From an uncultured Lachnoclostridium sp. (GTDB lineage Bacteria; Bacillota; Clostridia; Lachnospirales; Lachnospiraceae), in NCBI GenBank assembly GCA_944376715.1, contig CALWDO010000011.1, forward strand, positions 1 through 63,174: a DNA stretch of 63,174 nt. The letters are read 5' to 3'. Position 1 is the first letter of the stretch; each line of letters begins with the position of its first letter. Shown here one piece after another: positions 8,122 through 16,472 of the stretch. The position numbers were made by a program, and so were the translations under genes. A model generated the notes under the pieces. It saw nothing but the letters and a program-made list of their open reading frames with translations. It made no database searches and was not told the origin of the DNA.

Positions 8122-9234
8122 ATGAAAAAGCTTGCAACAATACTTCTTGCCGGGCTGCTGAGCGCAAGTATTTTAACAGGATGCGGTCAGGGATCTGACA
8201 CCCAGGAGAGTGCGCAGACGGAAACAGAGACTGCAGAAGAGACCACAGAGACCGCTGCGGACGCGGAAGAGAGTGTTCCGGAGAACACCACGATTGAAAC
8301 GCTTCGTATCGCGTTTGTTCCGTCCAGAGAGCCGGAAGAAATTATCACAGCTACAGAACCGCTGAAGCAGCTTCTGACAGATGAACTTGCAAAGCTTGGT
8401 TATGATGTACAGAATGTAGATATAACTGTAGGTACCAGCTATGAGGCGGTAGGAGAGGCTCTGTCTGCAGGAACCGCTGATGTAGGACTGATTCCCGGAG
8501 GAACTTATGTGCTTTACGACGACGGATGCGACGTTCTTCTGACTGCCACTCGTGACGGACTGTCCATCGATTCCGACAATCCAAAAGACTGGAACGACAA
8601 TGCTCCTACAGAACCGACAACCGAGCAGGTAACAAGCTACCGTGCTCTGATCATCGCAGGCCCTTCTGAAAAAGGCCAGGAACTGGCGGCAAAAGTCAAC
8701 GCCGGAGAAGAACTTACATGGGAAGACGTCAGCAGCGCCAACTGGAGCGTAGCCAACTCTTCTTCACCGGCAGGATATATTTATCCGTCTCTGTGGCTGC
8801 AGGAAAATTACGGCACAAATATCACCGAACTTCCTCATGCAGTACAGTCGGATTCTTACGGAAGCGCGTTTGCAAGACTTGCCTCCGGTCAGGTGGATGT
8901 TTTATGTACCTATGCGGATGCCCGCAGAGACTATGAGGATGAATGGACCGGCGAATACGCTATGACGAACAGCATCTGGGATGATACGGCAGTGATTGGC
9001 GTGACTCCGGCTATTTACAATGACACTATCAGTGTAAGCAAAACCTCTCCGATCATGGATGACGCTTTCAAATCCGCATTGTCCGAAGCATTCATCAACA
9101 TTGGAAATACCGAAGAAGGTAAAGAAGTAATCTCGATATATGCGCATAACGGCTATCTGCCGGCGCAGTCCTCAGACTATGATTCCGAACGTGCGGCACA
9201 GGAAATGATTCAGTCACTGAACACGGCACAGTAA
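8122..9234 (+). CDS. PhnD-like substrate-binding lipoprotein of an ABC transporter
   Basis: A secreted lipoprotein of 370 residues: signal peptide with lipobox LTGC (Cys near residue 21), an acidic Thr/Glu-rich linker, then a two-lobed binding domain of the phosphate/phosphite/phosphonate (PhnD) family, with LRIAFVPSREPEEI, the typical start of the mature domain, and GTADVGLIPGGTYVL. The ATG at 8122 has GGAGGA upstream. It captures the substrate outside the cell and hands it to the two PhnE-type permeases encoded just downstream. Phosphonates are one option; the 5'-nucleotidase at the end of the operon makes a phosphoester such as a nucleotide an alternative. Confidence 0.88.
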   Translation: MKKLATILLAGLLSASILTGCGQGSDTQESAQTETETAEETTETAADAEESVPENTTIETLRIAFVPSREPEEIITATEPLKQLLTDELAKLGYDVQNVDITVGTSYEAVGEALSAGTADVGLIPGGTYVLYDDGCDVLLTATRDGLSIDSDNPKDWNDNAPTEPTTEQVTSYRALIIAGPSEKGQELAAKVNAGEELTWEDVSSANWSVANSSSPAGYIYPSLWLQENYGTNITELPHAVQSDSYGSAFARLASGQVDVLCTYADARRDYEDEWTGEYAMTNSIWDDTAVIGVTPAIYNDTISVSKTSPIMDDAFKSALSEAFINIGNTEEGKEVISIYAHNGYLPAQSSDYDSERAAQEMIQSLNTAQ

Positions 9235-9266
9235 CACGTACCGGGAAAAACGAAAGCAATAGAAGA

Positions 9267-9293
9267 GGAGGAGGCAAAAGCTTCCTCCTTTTT
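9267..9293 (+). terminator. Intra-operon hairpin (attenuator) between binding protein and ATPase genes
   Basis: GGAGGAGGC pairs with GCTTCCTCC (9 bp with one G-T pair, AAAA loop) followed by five T's. The downstream genes have no clear promoter of their own. It probably lowers expression of the ATPase and permeases relative to the binding protein. Confidence 0.7.
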
Positions 9294-9310
9294 CAAGTAA
9301 GGGGTTAAAC

Positions 9311-10066
9311 ATGATAGAATTTCAAAATGTAAGCAAACGATATCCTAACGGATTTGAAGCTCTGAAAAATATCAATCTGAAAATCGAACAGGGAGAGTTT
9401 GTGGCTGTAATCGGGCTTTCCGGAGCCGGCAAATCCACACTGATCCGTACCATCAACCGCATGCATGACATCACAGAAGGCACATTGACTGTAGACGGCA
9501 CCAATGTGATGGAACTGCAGGGGAAGCAGTTGCGGACTTTCCGGAGAAAAATCGGAATGATTTTTCAGTCCTTTAACCTGATCACAAGAACTACGGTAAT
9601 CAAGAATGTTTTGACGGCTTTTGTACCGGAACTTCCCTGGTGGCGGGCTCTTTTGGGTATTTTTACAAAAGAGGAAAAGATCGCGGCTCTGGAATCTCTG
9701 GATAAAATGGGTATCCTGGACAAGGCTTTTGTCCGGGCGGATCAGCTCTCCGGCGGACAGCAGCAAAGAGTGGCCCTGGCCCGTACGCTTGCTCAGAATC
9801 CGCAGATTATTCTGGCTGATGAACCGGTAGCGTCCCTGGATCCCATAACCGCACGGCAGGTTATGGATGACTTTCTGCGTATTAACCAGGATATGAACAT
9901 TACCGTGATTATCAATATCCATCATGTAGAGCTGGCGCTTCAGTATGCGACCCGTGTCGTAGGTATCCGGGAAGGAAAAATCGTATATGATGGTCCTGCC
10001 TCCCAGGTAGATCAGGACATTCTGGACAGTATTTACCAGGGACAGAAAGAGGAGGCATCTGCATGA
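9311..10066 (+). CDS. phnC: PhnC-type ABC transporter ATP-binding protein
   Basis: A 251-residue ABC ATPase with Walker A GLSGAGKST, Q-loop FQSFNL, signature LSGGQQQRVALA, Walker B IILADEP and the H-loop in INIHHVELA. The overall sequence (LRTFRRKIGMIFQ, VLTAFVPELPWWRALLG) is that of the phosphonate PhnC family. It powers the transporter formed with the two PhnE permeases. Its stop overlaps the start of the first permease gene (ATGA), showing translational coupling. Confidence 0.9.
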   Translation: MIEFQNVSKRYPNGFEALKNINLKIEQGEFVAVIGLSGAGKSTLIRTINRMHDITEGTLTVDGTNVMELQGKQLRTFRRKIGMIFQSFNLITRTTVIKNVLTAFVPELPWWRALLGIFTKEEKIAALESLDKMGILDKAFVRADQLSGGQQQRVALARTLAQNPQIILADEPVASLDPITARQVMDDFLRINQDMNITVIINIHHVELALQYATRVVGIREGKIVYDGPASQVDQDILDSIYQGQKEEASA

Positions 10067-10884
10067 AACTGTATGACAAGATATTTCCGCCCAGAGTTAT
10101 CGAACTTCCAAATGGAAAACAAATCTTTAAATACCGTTCCAGAGCTCCTCTGGCAGTTCTTGTGTTATTATTCCTGACGGTTCTTTCTGTAAAAGTCACC
10201 GGTTTTAACATGAATGTCCTGGTCAGAAGAATCGGTGAGTTTTTTGTGATTCTCCGGGAAATGTTTCCGCCGAACTGGAGTTATCTCTCACAGATATGGC
10301 AGCCGCTCTTCGATACGATTAAAATGTCTCTTCTGGGATCGGTGATCGGATCTGTGCTGGTGATTCCTTTTTCCATGCTGGCGTCCACAAATATCATACA
10401 TAACCGGATTGTAGTAAGCGCCATGCGTCTGATACTCAGCATCATCCGTACGCTGCCCACACTGGTAACCGCCCTGATCGCAACTTATGTGTTTGGTCTG
10501 GGAACTCTGGCCGGAACAACGGCAATTGCCATTTTTACTTTTGCCTATATCGGAAAGATTCTTTATGAGGAAATCGAGACGGTGGATATGGGCTCCTTTG
10601 AAGCTATGGAAGCCATGGGCGCTACCAAAACCCGCGCTTTCGTAAGCTCAATTATTCCTCAGGTTCTGCCTTCGTATCTGTCCAACTGTCTGTTCTGCTT
10701 TGAGGGGAACGTCCGTTATGCCTCGATTCTGGGCTATGTGGGAGCCGGCGGCCTGGGGCTGATACTGAACGAAAAAATAGGGTGGCGTGAATATTCCAGC
10801 GTAGGAATGATTCTGGTGGTTTTATTTGTCACCGTGTTTATTATCGAAACGATAAGCAGAGCAGCACGCAAGAGGCTAGTATAG
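10063..10884 (+). CDS. phnE: PhnE-type ABC transporter permease (first)
   Basis: A 273-residue inner-membrane permease with about six hydrophobic segments after a short N-terminal cytosolic part (IFPPRVIELPNGKQI). The EAA loop is visible as SFEAMEAMGATKTRAFVSSIIPQ, and the family's end motif YASILGYVGAGGLG is present. It overlaps the ATPase gene by 4 bp and is followed after 13 bp by a second permease, so the channel is probably a heterodimer. Confidence 0.88.
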   Translation: MKLYDKIFPPRVIELPNGKQIFKYRSRAPLAVLVLLFLTVLSVKVTGFNMNVLVRRIGEFFVILREMFPPNWSYLSQIWQPLFDTIKMSLLGSVIGSVLVIPFSMLASTNIIHNRIVVSAMRLILSIIRTLPTLVTALIATYVFGLGTLAGTTAIAIFTFAYIGKILYEEIETVDMGSFEAMEAMGATKTRAFVSSIIPQVLPSYLSNCLFCFEGNVRYASILGYVGAGGLGLILNEKIGWREYSSVGMILVVLFVTVFIIETISRAARKRLV

Positions 10885-10897
10885 GGAGGACGACCAT

Positions 10898-11707
10898 ATG
10901 AATAAACGTATAGAAGAAGCATATGCGAAACGGCCAAAACGCTGGATTTACGAATTGGTCATAGTGCTGATCACGGCAGCGCTTCTGGTCTGGAGCGGTT
11001 CCGCAGTGGAGACCAGCGGTACCACACAGAACGGCGCGAAGATTGCTTTGAATATTCTTGCCGGGATTTTTCACCCGGATACAGACCTGCTGTTTAATCT
11101 GACAACACAGGGAGTACCCTATCTGCTCCTTGAGACCATCTGTATTGCTTTTTTGGGAACAGTGGTGGGTGCAGTGATATCTGTTCCGCTGGCTTTTCTG
11201 TCGGCGTCTAATCTGACTCCGGCGCAGGTGGCTTTTCTCGGACGTATCATCATTATGGCTGTCAGGACTGTTCCTGCCTTTGTCTACGGCCTGATGTTTA
11301 TCCGTGTGACAGGTCCGGGCGCCTTTGCGGGACTGCTCACCATGTCGCTGTGCTCGGTAGGCATGGTAAGTAAAATGTACATAGAAGCGATTGAAGATCT
11401 GGATACAAAGATATTGGAATCTCTGGACGCTGCCGGCTGCAGTTCCTGGCAGAAAATCCGCTACGGGATTGTTCCGCAGCTTATGCCGAATTTTGCTTCT
11501 ACCGCAATCTACCGCTTTGATATTAATCTGCGCGACGCTACCGTACTCGGACTGGTGGGCGCGGGAGGAATCGGAGCGCCATTGATTTTTGCCATGAACA
11601 GTTACCGATGGAATGAAGCGGGATCGATCCTGGCCGGGCTGATTGTCCTCGTTTTGATCGTAGAATGGATCTCTACTAAAATTCGTGTAAAGTTGGCAAG
11701 AGGATGA
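10898..11707 (+). CDS. phnE: PhnE-type ABC transporter permease (second)
   Basis: A 269-residue permease related to the preceding one, with an EAA-like loop KILESLDAAGCSSWQKIRYGIVPQ in two parts and the conserved DATVLGLVGAGGIGAP stretch. Hydrophobic helices fill most of the chain. GGAGG precedes the ATG. Paired PhnE genes next to one PhnC and one PhnD are a known arrangement in Firmicutes phosphonate/phosphite-type importers. Confidence 0.88.
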   Translation: MNKRIEEAYAKRPKRWIYELVIVLITAALLVWSGSAVETSGTTQNGAKIALNILAGIFHPDTDLLFNLTTQGVPYLLLETICIAFLGTVVGAVISVPLAFLSASNLTPAQVAFLGRIIIMAVRTVPAFVYGLMFIRVTGPGAFAGLLTMSLCSVGMVSKMYIEAIEDLDTKILESLDAAGCSSWQKIRYGIVPQLMPNFASTAIYRFDINLRDATVLGLVGAGGIGAPLIFAMNSYRWNEAGSILAGLIVLVLIVEWISTKIRVKLARG

Positions 11708-11709
11708 CT

Positions 11710-13230
11710 ATGAAAAAGAACTTTTCCATTTACTATACCTCCGATACTCATGGACATATCTTTCCGACCAATTATGCAACCGGCAAGTCCGAAGCGTCAG
11801 GCCTGCTGAATATATCAGACAAGATACAAAAGGACGGCAATACTTTGGTGCTGGACGGCGGAGATTCTCTTCAGGGAACGCCTTTTATCAGTTATTACCT
11901 GAATCACCGCAAAAGGTGGCATTTTCATCCTGTCGCGCTGGCTTTCCGTGCCATGGGACTCGATTATTTTACCCTCGGAAACCACGATTTTAATTTCGGC
12001 TATCAGGTTCTGAAAGAATATTTAAATGCAATGGAAGCTGTCTGCCTGTGCGCCAATGTGGAAGATTTGAAAGGGGAACTGAGAATACAGAAGGAAGCGG
12101 TTCATACATTGGAAAACGGTCTTCGGATAGGTCTCACCGGAGTAGTCACAGATTTTGTAAACGTCTGGGAACATGAGAGCAACCTGGAAGGTCTTCGGAT
12201 CACAGATCCGTTAGAGGCGGCAAAAACAGCCTGCTCACATCTGAAGTCCCTCTGTGATCTGCGGATCTGTATCTATCACGGCGGGTTTGAAAAGGATCTG
12301 GAAACCGGGATACTGCTCTCGGAAAGTAAAGAGAACGTTGCCTGCAGGCTTGCGGAAGAAACAGATTTTGACCTTCTTCTGACAGGCCATCAGCATCTTG
12401 CAGTAGAAAGCACAGTCATTTCCAAAACGTTTGCCGTCCAGCCTCCTGCCAACGCCGGGCAGTTCCTGTGTATTACCGGAGAAGCAGACGCCGCTGCGGC
12501 AGATTTTTCATCCAGGTTTCTGGATGCCGGCGAAAATACCCCTCCAGAGCCATATAATACTCTTTCGCCCCTGGAACAGGAGGTTCAGGCCTGGCTGGAT
12601 CAGCCGATCGGCAGATTAGAAAATCCTGTTGCACCGGAAGAAAAGCTTAAGTCGGCTCTTTACGGAAGCCGGCTCGCAGACCTGTTCAATCAGGTCCAGC
12701 TGGAAGCCACCGGAGCCGATTTTTCCTGCACCAGCCTGGGAAACGAACCGGCGGGCCTCAATTCTTCAGTGACCATGAGGGATGTGACGGCCGCCTATCT
12801 TTTCTCCAATACTCTGACGGTATTGGAAGTTACGGAAGAAGTGCTCCGGAGTTGCCTGGAACGGTGTGCCGCTTATTTTGAACTGAAGGACGGGCGCCCC
12901 TGCGTCTCGGAAGCATTCCTGAAACCTAAAATAGAGCATTATAATTACGACTTTTATGCGGGTCTTTCGTATACTTTTGACCTGCGCCGTCCTGTGGGAA
13001 GCCGGGTGGTTCATCTTGCCCGTCTGGACGGATCGCCTCTCGGGGGCAAAAAATATCGTCTGTGTTTAAGCAACTATCGGGCAACTGGCACCGGCGGATA
13101 TACTTCTCTTCGGGACTGTCCCGTTCTCTGGAAAGGAATGGAAGAAATACCGGAACTCATAAGAAAATACATTAAGAAACACAGCCCTGTTCCATTGGTC
13201 CAAAACAGGGACATGAAGGTTCTGTTTTAA
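11710..13230 (+). CDS. 5'-nucleotidase/UDP-sugar hydrolase-like metallophosphatase, cytoplasmic
   Basis: A 506-residue protein with the calcineurin-like metallophosphatase domain first (SDTHGH, GGDSLQGT, GNHDFNFG, YHGGFE, GHQHL) and a C-terminal 5'-nucleotidase domain (about 320-500). Most relatives are secreted; this one starts straight into the catalytic domain with no signal peptide or anchor, so it should act inside the cell. AGAGGA at 11699-11704 fits the ATG at 11710; an ATG at 11704 overlaps that site. The gene begins 2 bp after the last permease gene, so its likely job is to remove phosphate from the imported compound. The exact substrate is not known. Confidence 0.85.
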   Translation: MKKNFSIYYTSDTHGHIFPTNYATGKSEASGLLNISDKIQKDGNTLVLDGGDSLQGTPFISYYLNHRKRWHFHPVALAFRAMGLDYFTLGNHDFNFGYQVLKEYLNAMEAVCLCANVEDLKGELRIQKEAVHTLENGLRIGLTGVVTDFVNVWEHESNLEGLRITDPLEAAKTACSHLKSLCDLRICIYHGGFEKDLETGILLSESKENVACRLAEETDFDLLLTGHQHLAVESTVISKTFAVQPPANAGQFLCITGEADAAAADFSSRFLDAGENTPPEPYNTLSPLEQEVQAWLDQPIGRLENPVAPEEKLKSALYGSRLADLFNQVQLEATGADFSCTSLGNEPAGLNSSVTMRDVTAAYLFSNTLTVLEVTEEVLRSCLERCAAYFELKDGRPCVSEAFLKPKIEHYNYDFYAGLSYTFDLRRPVGSRVVHLARLDGSPLGGKKYRLCLSNYRATGTGGYTSLRDCPVLWKGMEEIPELIRKYIKKHSPVPLVQNRDMKVLF

Positions 13231-13241
13231 TACATTTCAGC

Positions 13242-13261
13242 GGCCACGTTTTTGCGTGGCC
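13242..13261. terminator. Hairpin between convergent genes
   Basis: GGCCACG pairs with CGTGGCC around a TTTTTG loop, 11 bp after the nucleotidase stop and 7 bp before the end of the opposing GNAT gene. There is no T run on either side, so termination is only probable. Confidence 0.45.
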
Positions 13262-13268
13262 ATGAATG

Positions 13269-13781
13269 TTATTCGACACCGAATTCTTCCGGATATTGAA
13301 CGACCCCTGAGACATCGGGCGCATTTTTATCCAGTTTGCATGCCATAAAATTTTCATCGGGCACGTCGAAAGGAAAGAGTATCCCGTAGTTTTTTGCGGG
13401 AACATACCCTGCTTTCGGATAATATGCCTCACTTCCAAGGACGATGGAATATCCGTATCCCAGTCTCTCTGCCCGTTTGTGGCCCTCGCGTATCAGGGCG
13501 GAGCCGATTCCCTGTCTCTGATACTCCGGCAAAACGGACAGCGGAGCCAGCGCCAGCTGGACGCTTTCCCCTATCTGAACTTTGGTAAACATGATATGGC
13601 CTGTGATCCTGCCGTCTATTTCCGCGACCAGGGACAATTCCGGAATATAAGCGTCGCTCTGCCTTAACGCGTTCACCAGATCCTGTTCATTGCCGTCGGA
13701 ATGGTCCGCGCTTTCAAACGCGGCCTTTACTACCGCATATATGTCATGATAGTCTCTTTTCTCTTCTTGTCTGATCATCAT
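13269..13781 (-). CDS. GNAT-family N-acetyltransferase
   Basis: A 170-residue acetyltransferase with the acetyl-CoA binding signature LAPLSVLPEYQRQGIGSALIREG (in parts LAPLSVLPEYQ, RQGIGSAL) in its middle, followed by VLGSEAYYPKAGYVPA, the pattern of YhbS-like enzymes. The ATG at 13781 is chosen because AGGAGG lies 8 nt upstream; a longer frame from 13817 lacks such a site. It faces away from the radical SAM operon. The acetyl acceptor is unknown. Confidence 0.85.
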   Translation of the reverse strand: MMIRQEEKRDYHDIYAVVKAAFESADHSDGNEQDLVNALRQSDAYIPELSLVAEIDGRITGHIMFTKVQIGESVQLALAPLSVLPEYQRQGIGSALIREGHKRAERLGYGYSIVLGSEAYYPKAGYVPAKNYGILFPFDVPDENFMACKLDKNAPDVSGVVQYPEEFGVE

Positions 13782-13845
13782 ACCAAATACCTCCTGAAAC
13801 TGATCCCGTATAACCACGGCAGCATAACCTTGCGGGAATAATACT

Positions 13846-13874
13846 TTGACATATCATTATCCATATAGTACAAT
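13846..13874 (+). promoter_or_regulatory. Strong vegetative promoter of the radical SAM to Prp gene run
   Basis: TTGACA (13846-13851), 17 bp, TACAAT (13869-13874). An ATG at 13877 lies only 2 nt past the -10 box, so translation must begin at the next in-frame ATG, 13913. Confidence 0.75.
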
Positions 13875-13912
13875 TTATGCAAATTGTCAAGTACTTGAAA
13901 AGGTGTTATATC

Positions 13913-15772
13913 ATGAGAAATCTGGCTTTAAGCGATGAAATTTTATTAACGGTAGACAAACCTGCCCGTTATATCGGCGGCGAAGTAAATGCGGTCATGA
14001 AAGACCCGAAAACGGTCGATGTACGCTTCGCGATGTGCTTCCCCGATGTTTATGAGATCGGCATGTCCCATCTGGGAATTCAGATTTTATACGATATGTT
14101 CAACCGCCGGGACGATATCTGGTGTGAACGCGTTTATTCCCCCTGGGTAGACCTGGACAAGATCATGCGGGAGCGGAAGATCCCTCTGTTCGCCCTGGAA
14201 TCCCAGGATCCGGTGAAGGATTTTGATTTCCTGGGCATCACGATCCAGTACGAGATGTGCTATACCAACATTCTTCAGATCCTGGATCTGGCGCAGATCC
14301 CGCTGATGGCGTCGGAACGTACCAGAGAACATCCGTTTGTGATCGGCGGCGGTCCCTGTACCTACAATCCGGAACCGCTGGCGGACTTCTTCGATCTGTT
14401 CTATATCGGAGAGGGAGAGACCCACTATTTTGAACTGATGGATCTGTATAAGAGATGGAAGGCCTCCGGAGCGCCCCGGGAAGATTTCCTGAAGATGGCG
14501 GCGTCCGTTCCCGGAATCTATGTGCCTTCTCTGTATACGGTTTCTTACCATGAAGACGGAACTGTCGAAGCGATGATGCCGGTCTGTCCGGAAGCGCCGG
14601 CAAAGGTGCAGAAACAGGTCGTCACAGATGTGACCAATACGTATTATCCGGAGAAACCGGTGATTTCTTTTATCAAGGCCACTCAGGACCGGGTGGTTCT
14701 GGAGATCCAGCGGGGATGTATCCGCGGATGCCGGTTCTGCCAGGCGGGCATGGTATACCGGCCTACCAGAGAACGGGATTTGGATATGCTGAAAAAGTCG
14801 GCGTACGCCATGCTGAAAAATACCGGACATGAGGAGATCTCTCTCAGTTCTCTCAGCTCCAGCGACTATTCCAGGCTGGGAGAACTGGTGAATTTTCTGA
14901 TCGATGAATTCGGCTCCAAGGGCATCAATATCTCCCTGCCGTCCCTCAGGATTGACGCCTTCTCCCTGGATGTGATGAGCAAAGTACAGGATGTGCGCAA
15001 AAGCAGCCTGACTTTCGCTCCGGAAGCCGGCACCCAGAGGCTGCGCGACGTGATCAATAAGGGCCTGACAGAAGAGATGATCCTCACCGGCGCGGGACAG
15101 GCCTTTGAAGGCGGATGGAACCGTGTGAAGCTTTATTTTATGTTGGGGCTTCCCACAGAGACAGAAGAAGATATGAAAGGGATCGCTCATCTGGCGGAGA
15201 AGATCGCAGAGCGATATTATGAGATTCCAAAAGATCAGAGAAACGGCAAATGTCAGATCGTTGTCAGCACCTCTTTCTTTGTGCCAAAGCCGTTCACACC
15301 GTTCCAGTGGGCGCAGATGTGCACCAAAGAAGAATTTCTGCACCGTGCCTATGTGGTCAATCATGAAATTAAAGATCAGCTGAACCGCAAAAGCATCAAA
15401 TATAACTGGCATGAGGCGGATGTTACAGTACTGGAGGGTATCCTCGCCAGAGGAGACCGGAAAGTGGCCAGCGTTATTCTGCGCGCCTATGAGAAAGGCT
15501 GCCTGTTTGATTCCTGGAGCGAATATTTCCATAATGATCTCTGGCTGCAGGCGTTCGAGGAATGCGGCGTGGACATGGATTTTTATACCGTACGTCCCCG
15601 CGCCATGGAGGAAGTATTCCCCTGGGACTTCATCGATATCGGCGTCAGCCGCCGGTTCCTGGAAAGAGAGTGGAAGCGGGCTCAGAAAGGAACGGTGACG
15701 GAAAACTGCCGTCAGTCCTGTTCCGGCTGCGGCGCCGCTGTCTACGGAGGAGGTGTCTGCTTTGAACGTTAG
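13913..15772 (+). CDS. TIGR03960-type B12-binding/radical SAM protein
   Basis: A 619-residue protein. The N-terminal part (about 1-200) resembles a B12-binding domain (FPDVYEIGMSHLGIQILYD, then FVIGGGPCTYNPEPL); the radical SAM core follows with the iron-sulfur motif CIRGCRFCQ, near residue 275, and GLPTETEEDM. The C-terminus has a CRQSCSGCG cysteine cluster. AAAAGGTG precedes the ATG at 13913. The family is widespread in Firmicutes next to DUF2344 and RNase G genes, as here; its reaction is not established. It overlaps the next gene by about 11 bp. Confidence 0.88.
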   Translation: MRNLALSDEILLTVDKPARYIGGEVNAVMKDPKTVDVRFAMCFPDVYEIGMSHLGIQILYDMFNRRDDIWCERVYSPWVDLDKIMRERKIPLFALESQDPVKDFDFLGITIQYEMCYTNILQILDLAQIPLMASERTREHPFVIGGGPCTYNPEPLADFFDLFYIGEGETHYFELMDLYKRWKASGAPREDFLKMAASVPGIYVPSLYTVSYHEDGTVEAMMPVCPEAPAKVQKQVVTDVTNTYYPEKPVISFIKATQDRVVLEIQRGCIRGCRFCQAGMVYRPTRERDLDMLKKSAYAMLKNTGHEEISLSSLSSSDYSRLGELVNFLIDEFGSKGINISLPSLRIDAFSLDVMSKVQDVRKSSLTFAPEAGTQRLRDVINKGLTEEMILTGAGQAFEGGWNRVKLYFMLGLPTETEEDMKGIAHLAEKIAERYYEIPKDQRNGKCQIVVSTSFFVPKPFTPFQWAQMCTKEEFLHRAYVVNHEIKDQLNRKSIKYNWHEADVTVLEGILARGDRKVASVILRAYEKGCLFDSWSEYFHNDLWLQAFEECGVDMDFYTVRPRAMEEVFPWDFIDIGVSRRFLEREWKRAQKGTVTENCRQSCSGCGAAVYGGGVCFER

Positions 15773-16472
15773 AGTGAAATTTCGAAAATACGGGAATCTT
15801 AAATATATCGGACATCTGGATGTCATGCGTTACTTTCAGAAGGCCATGCGCCGGGCAGAGATTCCTGTCTGTTATTCCGAAGGGTTCAGTCCCCATATGA
15901 TCATGTCCTTCGCGTCTCCTCTGGGCGTAGGACTGACCAGCAACGGCGAATATATGGACGTACGTGTGGAAGAATCTCCTTCCTCCGCAGAGGCTGTATC
16001 CCGTCTGAACGCGGTGATGGTCGAGGGAATCGAGGTGCTGAGCTGGCGCGCGCTTCCGGACAAGGCAGGAAATGCCATGGCCAGTGTGGCCGCCGCAGAC
16101 TACGATGTGCGTTTTCGGGAAGGATACGCTCCGGAAGACGGATGGCAGGAACGCTTCCGGATATTTATGGGACGCCCGTCCGTCACTGTGATAAAAGAGG
16201 GGAAAAAAGGTTCCAGAGAACTGGATATCCGTCCATTGATCTATGACTGGAATATCTGCGGCGATGTTATTTTTCTTCAGGTGTCCGCGGGAAGCGCAAG
16301 CAATCTGAAACCGGAACTTCTGATGAAAGCATTCTCTGAAAGCGAAGGGATGGAGCTGTCTCCATTTTCACTGATGATCCACCGCAGAGAACTCTATGCC
16401 GATCAGGGAACGGAAGAGAAGCGGCGCCTGATCCCGCTGGAAATGTTGGGAGAAGAGATTGGAAGGGCGTAG
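15762..16472 (+). CDS. DUF2344 (TIGR03936) family protein, partner of the radical SAM protein
   Basis: A 236-residue protein whose first 80 residues (VRVKFRKYGNLKYIGHLD, YSEGFSPHMIMSFASPLGVG) are the DUF2344 signature. In many bacteria this domain is fused to the C-terminus of the preceding radical SAM protein; here it is a separate, overlapping gene. GGAGGAGG (15746-15753) fits a TTG start at 15762; a GTG at 15753 sits inside that site. The function is unknown but it is tied to the radical SAM enzyme. Confidence 0.82.
   Translation: MNVRVKFRKYGNLKYIGHLDVMRYFQKAMRRAEIPVCYSEGFSPHMIMSFASPLGVGLTSNGEYMDVRVEESPSSAEAVSRLNAVMVEGIEVLSWRALPDKAGNAMASVAAADYDVRFREGYAPEDGWQERFRIFMGRPSVTVIKEGKKGSRELDIRPLIYDWNICGDVIFLQVSAGSASNLKPELLMKAFSESEGMELSPFSLMIHRRELYADQGTEEKRRLIPLEMLGEEIGRA

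Noticed and set aside
14087-15826. A 579-codon open frame on the minus strand opposite the radical SAM gene
   Set aside because: It has no known domain, no ribosome binding site and lies fully opposite a well-supported gene; such long mirror frames arise from codon bias.
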